Positions 56,339-64,000 of a stretch of 64,000 bases of DNA are shown in pieces. This DNA comes from Stutzerimonas kunmingensis. Lineage in GTDB: Bacteria; Pseudomonadota; Gammaproteobacteria; Pseudomonadales; Pseudomonadaceae. The stretch is taken from assembly GCF_900114065.1 (NCBI RefSeq), contig NZ_FORS01000008.1:115265-179264 (forward strand), read 5' to 3'. The translations under genes were made by a program, and so were the position numbers. The notes beneath the pieces were generated by a model. It did not search any database and had not been told where the DNA came from. It saw nothing but the letters and a program-made list of their open reading frames with translations. Each line of letters starts with the position of its first letter. Position 1 is the stretch's first letter.

Positions 56339-57666
56339 GCCATTACAAACCCTATCCGGCCTACAAGGACTCCGGGGTGGAGTGGTTGGACGCTATACCA
56401 GACAACTGGGAAATCTCTCGCCTTGGCTTTGAGGCTTGGGTTAGAGCTCGTCTTGGGTGGAAGGGTTTGAAGGCTGAAGAATATGTAGATGATGGATATG
56501 CATTCCTTTCTACCCCTGACATAAAAGGGACAGAAATAGATTTTTCCGACGTTAATTTTATTACTGAAGAGCGTTATGAAGAGTCGCCCGAGATAAAGCT
56601 AGCTGTAGGTGATGTTCTTCTTGCCAAAGACGGCTCTACGCTCGGCACTGTGAATGTTGTTAGAAAATTGCCGCGCGCTGCTACTGTTAATAGCTCTATT
56701 GCGGTCATCACGCCTTTCCAAAGATTGACCCCTTTGTACTTGTATTACTTATTCAAATGCTCTTACTTGGAAAATACCATTCAGGTGCTTAAGGGGGGGA
56801 TGGGAGTACCGCATCTGTTTCAGTGGGATATCAATAAATTCAAGATACCTCTGCCAGGCATGTTGGAGCAGGCTGAAATTGCAGCTCACCTCGACCTCGA
56901 AACCGCCCGCATCGACGCGCTGATTGAAAAGAAAACCCGCTTTATCGAACTGCTGCGCGAAAAGCGCCAGGCGCTGATCACCCATGCCGTCACCAAGGGC
57001 CTCGACCCCAACGTGAAGATGAAAGACTCCGGCGTGGAGTGGCTGGGAGAGGTGCCGGAGCATTGGGAGGCTCTGCCTCTGCGGCGTGTAGTGACTGCTG
57101 TAAAAACTGGCGGTACTCCGTCCGAGGAGCAGCCCGCCCCAGATGCTGATGGCCTAGCGTGGTACACGCCGGGAGACTTCGGTAGTTCGCTGGTGCTTAC
57201 TTCTTCTGAAAAGCGCGTCAGTGCTTTAGCTGTCAGCACTGGAGAGGCAAAGGTCTATCCAGCGGGCTCAGTGCTTGTTGTGAGCATTGGAGCCACGCTG
57301 GGCAAAGTTGGTTATATCGCTGATCCGGCCTCGGCAAATCAGCAGATAAATGCAGTCATTCCTAGTTCCCGCGTGAATGGGTACTTCCTTGCCTATTCGC
57401 TTTCGGTTAAGACCGAAGCAATGTGGTTCCTGGCAAATGCGGCGACCATCGGGATCATGAACCAAGAGAAAACCAAAGAAATCTGGCTTGCAGTTCCATC
57501 ACAGGTAGAGCAGGAAACAATCACGCAATACCTCGATAAAGGTACTGGGCGGCTAGATAGCCTGATTGGAAAAACCGAGCGCAGTATCGAACTCCTAAAA
57601 GAACGCCGCTCCGCCCTGATCACCGCCGCCGTCACCGGCCAGATCGATCTGCGGGAGGCGGTATGA
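56335..57666 (+). CDS. hsdS: Type I specificity subunit HsdS
   Basis: A 443-residue specificity subunit with two target-recognition domains. TRD1 (about 15-175) and TRD2 (about 230-395) each end in a conserved helical spacer: IAAHLDLETARIDALIEKKT and ITQYLDKGTGRLDSLIGKTE, which together hold the bipartite site at a fixed distance. TRD1 and TRD2 DNA is visibly AT-richer than the conserved parts, a usual sign of recombination-driven TRD exchange. The recognition sequence cannot be predicted from sequence by eye. Confidence 0.95.
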   Translation: MSHYKPYPAYKDSGVEWLDAIPDNWEISRLGFEAWVRARLGWKGLKAEEYVDDGYAFLSTPDIKGTEIDFSDVNFITEERYEESPEIKLAVGDVLLAKDGSTLGTVNVVRKLPRAATVNSSIAVITPFQRLTPLYLYYLFKCSYLENTIQVLKGGMGVPHLFQWDINKFKIPLPGMLEQAEIAAHLDLETARIDALIEKKTRFIELLREKRQALITHAVTKGLDPNVKMKDSGVEWLGEVPEHWEALPLRRVVTAVKTGGTPSEEQPAPDADGLAWYTPGDFGSSLVLTSSEKRVSALAVSTGEAKVYPAGSVLVVSIGATLGKVGYIADPASANQQINAVIPSSRVNGYFLAYSLSVKTEAMWFLANAATIGIMNQEKTKEIWLAVPSQVEQETITQYLDKGTGRLDSLIGKTERSIELLKERRSALITAAVTGQIDLREAV

Positions 57667-58607
57667 ACCAGGGCCGTAGTCTGCGTCTGTTTCTGGTGGA
57701 TGGCACGCCCAATGGCCTGCTGACCGCCGAGATTATGAACTGGACCGGCCATGTGCTGACCGGCCCACGCTCCAAGCTGGCCGAACTGGTGCAGCGCCCC
57801 GAGTGCGCGCGCACCGGCGTGTACTTTCTGGTTGGCCCCGACCCGGATAACAGCTTGCGCTCGAAGGTGTATATCGGCGAATCGGACGATGTGGCCAAGC
57901 GCCTGAAGAGCCACAATCGCCCGGAGGAGGCGGGCGGCAAGGACTTCTGGGAGCGCGTTTGCCTGGTCACCAGCAAGGACCAGAACCTGACCAAGGCCCA
58001 TGTGAAGTATCTGGAAAGCCTGCTAATCAGCATCGCTGGCAGTCTGGGGCGCGCCGAGCTGGTCAACGGTACTGCGCATGAATACGTCAGCCTGCCCGAA
58101 TCCGACCGTGCCGATATGGCCTTTTTCCTGGAGCAGATCCGCACCGTGCTGCCGGTGTTGGGCTTCGACTTCCTGCGCGAGCTGACCAAGCCTTCCGCAC
58201 CGGCTGTGGCAAGCACTCTGGTGCCGGTCAGCCGCTCTCCGCGCTTCACACTGGAGGTTCCGCGCTACCGCCTCAGCGCTCAGGGGCAGGAGATCGACGG
58301 CGAGTTCTTCGTGCTCAAAGGCTCCAAGGCCCGGGCCGACTGGGTAGGCACCGAGCGCGGCTATCAAGGGCTGTTCAAGCAACTGGTCGACGAAGGTGTG
58401 CTGGTGGCCGATGGCGGCGAACACCTGACCTTCAGCGACGACTACGCCTTTAGTAGCCCCAGTGCGGCAGCGGCCGTGGTCTGCGGCCGTGCTGCGAACG
58501 GTCGTACGTCCTGGGTGGTTGAGGAAACCGGGCAGACTTATGCGGCCTGGCAGGAGCAGCAGTTGAATATCTCAGAGCTGCCGACGGGGGCTGAAGCCTG
58601 TGAATGA
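57663..58607 (+). CDS. GIY-YIG nuclease-domain protein (DUF4357)
   Basis: A 314-residue protein with a GIY-YIG-type module in the region about 50-140: GVYFLVGPD ... VYIGESDDVAKRLKSH, where the Tyr-Ile-Gly and Arg positions are visible, and a C-terminal DUF4357 domain (SSPSAAAAVVCGRAANGRTS). Such proteins lie between hsdS and hsdR in several type I loci; role unknown, perhaps nuclease accessory. ATG 57663 overlaps the hsdS stop by four bases. Confidence 0.85.
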   Translation: MNQGRSLRLFLVDGTPNGLLTAEIMNWTGHVLTGPRSKLAELVQRPECARTGVYFLVGPDPDNSLRSKVYIGESDDVAKRLKSHNRPEEAGGKDFWERVCLVTSKDQNLTKAHVKYLESLLISIAGSLGRAELVNGTAHEYVSLPESDRADMAFFLEQIRTVLPVLGFDFLRELTKPSAPAVASTLVPVSRSPRFTLEVPRYRLSAQGQEIDGEFFVLKGSKARADWVGTERGYQGLFKQLVDEGVLVADGGEHLTFSDDYAFSSPSAAAAVVCGRAANGRTSWVVEETGQTYAAWQEQQLNISELPTGAEACE

Positions 58608-60282
58608 AGCCAGACTGCAACAGTACCTGCTTGAGCATTTCCCCAAGGAAAATGCCGCCTGCGAGTGGAAGGAGTTCAAGAACCTGCGCCATGCCCTTAT
58701 GGGCGCCGAAGGTAAGGATGTAATCAGCTACCTGTCGGCTATCGCCAATATGGAGGGCGGGCATCTGGTGATCGGTGTGGAGGACGCCACGCTGCGCATC
58801 GTGGGCATTCAAGACTTCAACAACCAGACGGTCGATAATGTTCGCCAACGTTTGCTGGAGCGCTGCCGGGCGCTCGACTCGGAAGGCTTCCGCGTCGAGC
58901 CCTTTACGACCGACGACACCGGCAAGACGGTGTGGGTGTTCCATATCCCCAAGCACCGGCCGCGTATGCCGGTGTATGCCCATGACAAAGCCTGGCAGCG
59001 GCTGGATGACTCCTTGGTGGAAATGCGCCAGGAACGCCTGGAGGCCATTCTGCACGAGCCGCTGGATACCAGTGACTGGTCTGCGCAGATTGTAGAAGGG
59101 GCAACGCTGAACGATCTGGACCCTGCCGCGCTTGCTCTTGCCCGCGAGAAATTCGCCGAGAAACACCGTAATACGGCTTTCGCCCAGGACATAGCCTGCT
59201 GGGATGTGGCCACCTTTCTCGACAAAGCCAAACTCACCATACAGGGCGGTGTAACCCGTACGGCTCTGTTGCTGCTGGGCAAGCCAGAGGCCAGCCATTT
59301 CCTGCCGGCACTGGCGCAAATCACCTGGAAACTGATGGGTGAGGAGCAGGCCTACGAACACTTTGGGCCGCCGTTTCTGCTGAGCACCACTCAGGTGCTG
59401 CACCGCATCCGCAATATCGGCTACAAGCTCTTTCCGCAGAATCAGCTACTGGCCACTGAGGTCAGCAAGTACGACACCCGGGTGATTCTGGAGGCTCTGC
59501 ATAACTGCATCGCGCACCAGGACTACCAGTTGCGCTCGCGCATCCTGGTGACCGAGCGGGTGGACCGGCTGGTGTTCGAGAATGCCGGTGGCTTTTTCGA
59601 GGGTAAGCCTGAGGACTACTTTAGTGGTGAGGTCACACCGAGTCGCTACCGTAACCCCTGGTTGGCACAGGCCATGGTCAGCCTGAGCATGATCGATACC
59701 ATGGGCTTTGGTATCAGCACCATGACCCAGTCCCAGCGCAAGCGCTACTTCCCTCTGCCCGACTACAGCAAGTCGACTCCGGACAAGGTGGTTCTGGAAA
59801 TATATGGGCATGTTCTCGACGAGAACTACACTCGCCTGCTGCTGGAGCGTCAGGATCTGCCGTTGAATACGGTGATGTTGCTGGACCGGGTGCAGAAGAA
59901 GCAGGCAATCACCGATGACGCAGCCTCCTTGCTGCGTAAGCAGGGGCTGATCGAGGGGCGTAAACCCAACTACTACCCGGCCGCGCAGGTGGCAAAAACC
60001 ACCGGAAACAAGGATGACTACATCCGTAACCGCGCATTCGATGATGCCTACTACAAGGATCTGATTATTGGCTTCCTGAAGAAGTACGGATCTGCTTCGC
60101 GGGAGGAGCTATTGAGGCTGATCCTAGACAAACTTTCCGATGCATTAGACGAAAAGCAGAAGCTGAACAAGTTTCGCAACCTGCTGCACGCCATGTCGAA
60201 GCGCGACCAAACCATTGTGAAATCAGGCGGATTGCACAAAGGACGGTGGGTGCTCAGTTCATCTAAAGACGCCGAGCGTTAG
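58600..60282 (+). CDS. AlbA_2/ATP-binding (HATPase_c_4) accessory protein
   Basis: A 560-residue protein with an N-terminal AlbA_2/Schlafen-AAA-type domain (about 10-140: CEWKEFKNLRHALMG, YLSAIANMEGGHLVIGVED) and a central HATPase_c_4-like region (ILEALHNCIAHQDYQLRSRI, then VFENAGGFFEGKPEDYF), followed by a winged-helix-looking C-terminus. GTG 58600 overlaps the preceding stop by eight bases. AlbA_2 proteins bind nucleic acids and are often encoded within type I R-M loci; a regulatory or accessory defence role is inferred. Confidence 0.85.
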   Translation: MNEARLQQYLLEHFPKENAACEWKEFKNLRHALMGAEGKDVISYLSAIANMEGGHLVIGVEDATLRIVGIQDFNNQTVDNVRQRLLERCRALDSEGFRVEPFTTDDTGKTVWVFHIPKHRPRMPVYAHDKAWQRLDDSLVEMRQERLEAILHEPLDTSDWSAQIVEGATLNDLDPAALALAREKFAEKHRNTAFAQDIACWDVATFLDKAKLTIQGGVTRTALLLLGKPEASHFLPALAQITWKLMGEEQAYEHFGPPFLLSTTQVLHRIRNIGYKLFPQNQLLATEVSKYDTRVILEALHNCIAHQDYQLRSRILVTERVDRLVFENAGGFFEGKPEDYFSGEVTPSRYRNPWLAQAMVSLSMIDTMGFGISTMTQSQRKRYFPLPDYSKSTPDKVVLEIYGHVLDENYTRLLLERQDLPLNTVMLLDRVQKKQAITDDAASLLRKQGLIEGRKPNYYPAAQVAKTTGNKDDYIRNRAFDDAYYKDLIIGFLKKYGSASREELLRLILDKLSDALDEKQKLNKFRNLLHAMSKRDQTIVKSGGLHKGRWVLSSSKDAER

Positions 60283-60341
60283 ACAAACCTAAGACAACCT
60301 AAGACAAACTGCCCTCCGATCTTCAGGGGCAGGTAAGACAA
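60280..60341 (+). repeat. Short tandem repeat AAGACAA units before hsdR
   Basis: (T/A)AGACAA occurs at 60280-60286, 60291-60297, 60301-60307 and again at 60335-60341, the first three with 10-11-base spacing. Lies in the 70-base gap between the AlbA_2 gene stop and hsdR. Function unknown; a short regulator site or slippage tract. Confidence 0.55.
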
Positions 60342-60352
60342 GGGACTGCTCC

Positions 60353-63300
60353 ATGAGCCACATCCACCACGAATGCGAACTGGAACGCCATATCGTCGAG
60401 CAGCTTGAGGCTGCCGGCTGGTGGGTGGGCAAATCCGCCGACTATGACCAGGGGCGGGCGCTCTTTCCCGAGGATGTACTGGGCTGGCTGCAGGACAGCC
60501 AGCCGGCGGCCATGGACAAGCTCCGCGCCATGAATGGCGCTGGCACTGAAGCGGTGGTGCTGGATCGCCTGGTCAAGCAGCTGGAGAACAAGGTCGATGG
60601 CGGCACAGTGAACGTGCTGCGCTACGGAATTGCTATCGCCGGTGCCGGCACCCTGGCCATGAGCCAGGGACTGCCCGAGGATGCACGCAACGACACGGTT
60701 ATCGCTCGCTATGCGGCTAATCGCCTGCGCGTGGTGCCGCAGCTGCGTTACTCGTTGGACAAGGCCGACGAGATCGACCTGGCTTTCTTCATTAACGGCG
60801 TTCCGGTGGCCACGGTGGAGCTGAAGACAGACTTCACCCAGTCCGTCGAGGCTGCGATGGAGCAGTACCGGGTGGATCGCCGACCTGAGCGCAGGAGTGG
60901 AGGCACAGAGCCGCTGCTGACCTTTAAGCGCGGTGCGGTGGTGCATTTCGCCATGAGCGACAGCGACATCCGCATGACCACCAAGCTGGCTGGGGATTCG
61001 ACCTTCTTCCTGCCGTTCAACCGAGGCAACGATGGCGCCGCCGGCAACCCTCCGGGCGAGAACGGCAGCTACCCGGTGAGCTATTTCTGGGAGCGGGTGC
61101 TGCAGAAGGACAACTGGCTGCACATCTTCCATCGCTTCGTGCTGCAGGAACGCAAGGAAGCCGAGGATGTGAACGGCAAGACCTATTTCAAGGAAGGCCT
61201 GATCTTCCCGCGGTTCCACCAGTGGGAAGGCGTGACCAAGATGATCGATGCGGTGCGGGTAGAAGGGGCAGGGCAACCGTACCTGATCCAGCACAGCGCC
61301 GGCTCTGGCAAGACGAACACCATCGCCTGGACGGCGCACTCGCTGATCCGTGTCCGCCGTCCGGATGGCGAGCCGTACTTCCACAGCGTGATCGTGGTGA
61401 CTGATCGCCAGGTGCTTGACCAGCAGCTGCAGGATGCCATCCAGCAGATCGAACACCAGGCCGGTGTGGTCTGCGCCATCGACCGCCAGCAGTCGAGCCT
61501 GCCCAAAAGTCAGCAGTTGGCCAAGGCCATGCTCGATGGCGTGCCGATTATCGTCTGTACCCTGCAGACTTTCCCCTATGCGCAGAAGGCCATTCTCGGC
61601 GAGCAAAGTCTGCGCAACCGCCGCTTCGCCATCATCATCGACGAGGCGCACAGCTCCACCGGCGGCAGTACGGCCGATGACCTGCGCTATGTGCTGACCG
61701 GACAGAGCGAGGCGGAGTGGGAAACGCTGACCAAGGCGGAACGGTTGTCCGTGTGGCAGAGCTCGCGCTCTCGCCCTGGCAATGCCAGCTACTTCGCTTT
61801 CACTGCAACGCCAAAGCATTCGACGCTGAGCCTGTTCGGTCGCCCGCGCAACCCGGCGCAGCCGGTAAGCACTGACAATCCCCCAGCACCGTTCCATCTC
61901 TACACCATGCAGCAGGCCATCGATGAAGGCTTCATCCTCGATGTGCTGAAGAACTACACCAGCTACGAGGTGGCGTTCAAAATCGGCAGCGACATGGTCG
62001 ATGACAAGCGCGTGGACGAGAAGAGCGCCGGTCGCAAGCTGGCCAGGTGGCTATCGCTAAATCCGGTTAACGTCGGCCAGAAGGTCGAGTTGGTCGTCGA
62101 ACACTTTCGCAAGAACGTGGCGCACCTCCTCGGTGGCCAGGCCAAGGCTATGGTGGTGACCAGTTCGCGTGCTGCAGCGGTGAAGTACCACCTGGCGCTG
62201 GAGGACTATTGCCAGCGCAAGGGCTACGAGAACATACGGGCCATGGTCGCCTTCTCAGGTGAGGTGCCCAACACGGATGTGGAGGAGTCCAGCCTGCCAA
62301 CGGATCACAGCTTCAGCGAGACCAACCTGAATCCCAGGCTGAATGGCCGTGATATGCGCAAGGTCTTCGACACACCGGACTACCGGGTGATGATCGTCGC
62401 AAACAAGTACCAGACCGGCTTTGACCAGCCGAAGCTGGTGGCCATGTACCTGGACAAGAGGACATCTGGCGTGGAGGCCGTGCAGACACTCTCGCGCCTG
62501 AACCGCACCTTCCCCGGCAAGGACAAGACCTTCGTCATCGACTTCGTCAACAAGTCCGAAGAGATCCTCGCATCGTTCAAAACCTTCTACCGCGATGCCC
62601 AGGTGGCGGACATCCAGGACCCGAATATCGTCTACGACATCAAGCAGCGCCTGGATGGCATGTTCATCTACGAGCAGGCTGAGGTAGAGGCCTTCGGCAA
62701 TGCCATCGTTGATCCGAAGGTGACGCACCAGAAGCTGTTCTCGCTTACACAGTCGGCGACCGACCGCTTCAACGGTAAGCTCAGGACGCTCAACGACGCC
62801 ATCGACCAGTGGGAAAAGGCTTGGGAGAAGGCTCACGCCGAGGGCAACGAAAAGGACATGGATTACGCCGATGTGCAGCGCTCGGAGTACTGCAAGGCGC
62901 GTGACGAGCTGATGATATTCAGCGAGAGCCTGACGAAGTTCGTGCGTAGCTATGAGTACATCGCCCAACTGATTGACTTCGCTGACCCGAGTCTGGAGGC
63001 CTTCGCCAGCTATGCCCGCCTGCTGCGTAAGCGGCTCAAAGGCATTACGGCGGAGCAAGTGGATCTGGGCGACCTGAAGCTCAGCCACTACAAGATCAAG
63101 AAGGGTAGCAACCTCAGTGGTGTTGGCGTGCAGGCAGAAACGCCCGGCCTCTACGGAATGACCGACAACGGCCTGCGTGATGCCCGCGACCGCGAGAAAA
63201 AGTATCTCACCGAGCTGATCGAGAAGCTCAACAACGCCTTCGGCAAGGACATCACCGACACCGACCAGGTGGCCTTCGCTGTGCACGTTTCCGAGAAGCT

Positions 63301-63535
63301 GCGCGCCGACAACGTGGTGATGGCGCAGGTGCACAACAACACCATGGAGCAGGCCATGAAGGCCGACCTGCCCTCAAAAGCCATCTCCGCCATCGCCGCC
63401 GCCATGAGCAGCCATACCAGCATGGCGACCAAGTTGCTCAGCGATGAGTCGACGCGGGATGTGTTCCTGACAGTTGTATATGAGCTGCTTAAGAAGGATG
63501 CGGGGGCTGGCTTGTTTGGCTCTGTCCGCGCGTGA
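60353..63535 (+). CDS. hsdR: Type I restriction endonuclease HsdR
   Basis: A 1060-residue motor/nuclease subunit. N-terminal HSDR_N nuclease domain with the PD-(D/E)xK-type segment VPVATVELKTDF; then an SF2 translocase with Walker A SAGSGKTNTIAW (Lys320), DEAH box at 430-433 (IIIDEAHSS), and helicase motif VI-like QTLSRLNRTF; then a C-terminal helical region. ATG 60353 has AAGGGA upstream. Together with HsdM and HsdS it cleaves unmethylated DNA after translocation. The full-length frame suggests a working enzyme. Confidence 0.96.
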   Translation: MSHIHHECELERHIVEQLEAAGWWVGKSADYDQGRALFPEDVLGWLQDSQPAAMDKLRAMNGAGTEAVVLDRLVKQLENKVDGGTVNVLRYGIAIAGAGTLAMSQGLPEDARNDTVIARYAANRLRVVPQLRYSLDKADEIDLAFFINGVPVATVELKTDFTQSVEAAMEQYRVDRRPERRSGGTEPLLTFKRGAVVHFAMSDSDIRMTTKLAGDSTFFLPFNRGNDGAAGNPPGENGSYPVSYFWERVLQKDNWLHIFHRFVLQERKEAEDVNGKTYFKEGLIFPRFHQWEGVTKMIDAVRVEGAGQPYLIQHSAGSGKTNTIAWTAHSLIRVRRPDGEPYFHSVIVVTDRQVLDQQLQDAIQQIEHQAGVVCAIDRQQSSLPKSQQLAKAMLDGVPIIVCTLQTFPYAQKAILGEQSLRNRRFAIIIDEAHSSTGGSTADDLRYVLTGQSEAEWETLTKAERLSVWQSSRSRPGNASYFAFTATPKHSTLSLFGRPRNPAQPVSTDNPPAPFHLYTMQQAIDEGFILDVLKNYTSYEVAFKIGSDMVDDKRVDEKSAGRKLARWLSLNPVNVGQKVELVVEHFRKNVAHLLGGQAKAMVVTSSRAAAVKYHLALEDYCQRKGYENIRAMVAFSGEVPNTDVEESSLPTDHSFSETNLNPRLNGRDMRKVFDTPDYRVMIVANKYQTGFDQPKLVAMYLDKRTSGVEAVQTLSRLNRTFPGKDKTFVIDFVNKSEEILASFKTFYRDAQVADIQDPNIVYDIKQRLDGMFIYEQAEVEAFGNAIVDPKVTHQKLFSLTQSATDRFNGKLRTLNDAIDQWEKAWEKAHAEGNEKDMDYADVQRSEYCKARDELMIFSESLTKFVRSYEYIAQLIDFADPSLEAFASYARLLRKRLKGITAEQVDLGDLKLSHYKIKKGSNLSGVGVQAETPGLYGMTDNGLRDARDREKKYLTELIEKLNNAFGKDITDTDQVAFAVHVSEKLRADNVVMAQVHNNTMEQAMKADLPSKAISAIAAAMSSHTSMATKLLSDESTRDVFLTVVYELLKKDAGAGLFGSVRA

Positions 63536-63596
63536 CAGGGCTATCTGACGGGCTTGCGGCCCCTTCATTCCGCATATCTATCTTGGTGGAATGCAC

Positions 63597-63634
63597 CCCC
63601 CTCATTCCACTGCCAGTGCAGCGGAATGAGGGGG
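63597..63634 (+). repeat. Long perfect inverted repeat after hsdR
   Basis: CCCCCTCATTCC (63597-63608) pairs with GGAATGAGGGGG (63623-63634), and an inner CTGC/GCAG adds four more base pairs around a CAGT loop. There is no T-run. It may be a transcript-end hairpin, or a short interspersed element; related GGAATG/CATTCC words occur just upstream (about 63566, 63588). Confidence 0.7.
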
Positions 63635-63659
63635 CAGCATGACGCTGTCGTATGCCCTT

Positions 63660-64000
<341 letters not shown>

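Overview
The window looks like chromosomal DNA from a Stutzerimonas (Pseudomonas) stutzeri-type gammaproteobacterium. The basis is high-GC coding, an ectABCD-ask ectoine/hydroxyectoine operon with the promoter layout described for P. stutzeri, a zwf/hexR/pycR/pycA/oadA neighbourhood ordered as in Pseudomonas, and many close-to-Pseudomonas housekeeping genes. No database search was possible, so the species assignment is inference.

Layout. 1-4 kb (minus strand): ectoine operon ectA-ectB-ectC-ectD-ask, with ask cut by the window edge. 4.5-7 kb: zwf and its divergent repressor hexR. 7-15.6 kb: a bicarbonate-centred block made of a LysR regulator, two-subunit pyruvate carboxylase (pycA, oadA), an SbtA-type bicarbonate permease with a PII-like partner, a frameshifted lipoprotein gene, glutaminase and a beta-carbonic anhydrase. 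15.6-26.6 kb: amino-acid uptake and catabolism (periplasmic binding protein, asparaginase, AgcS symporter, DNA-binding regulator, GNAT, PaiB-like protein, a MocR regulator, a dicarboxylate/amino-acid symporter, aspartase, LysR). 26.7-31.5 kb: a free-standing adenylation-carrier-thioesterase protein followed by a fused 3-dehydroshikimate dehydratase/HPPD-like enzyme. 31.7-38.8 kb: a Cache/PAS histidine kinase, purE-purK, small stress and exported proteins, a uracil-DNA glycosylase-like protein and D-lactate dehydrogenase, punctuated by two copies of a palindromic MITE-like element.

38.9-46.8 kb is an accessory-looking block centred on vitamin B6/PLP: an AlaC-type aminotransferase, a MOSC protein, a glutamine amidotransferase, two paralogous PtsJ/MocR-type regulators, a pyridoxal kinase-like protein, a small protein and a class III aminotransferase. 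Both regulators have direct repeats with exactly 22-bp spacing at their start sites. 47-50.8 kb returns to ordinary genes (DUF2188, nucleotidyltransferase-like, alanine-rich small protein, LysR/MFS pair).

From about 50.9 kb to the end the window is a genomic island. It starts with an att-like tRNA 3'-end relic and its terminator, then a lipoprotein and four orphan genes of AT-richer composition, then a type I restriction-modification operon (hsdM, hsdS, a GIY-YIG protein, an AlbA_2/ATPase-like protein, hsdR), and finally a truncated IS3-family element at the window edge. No rRNA, intact tRNA or CRISPR array was seen.
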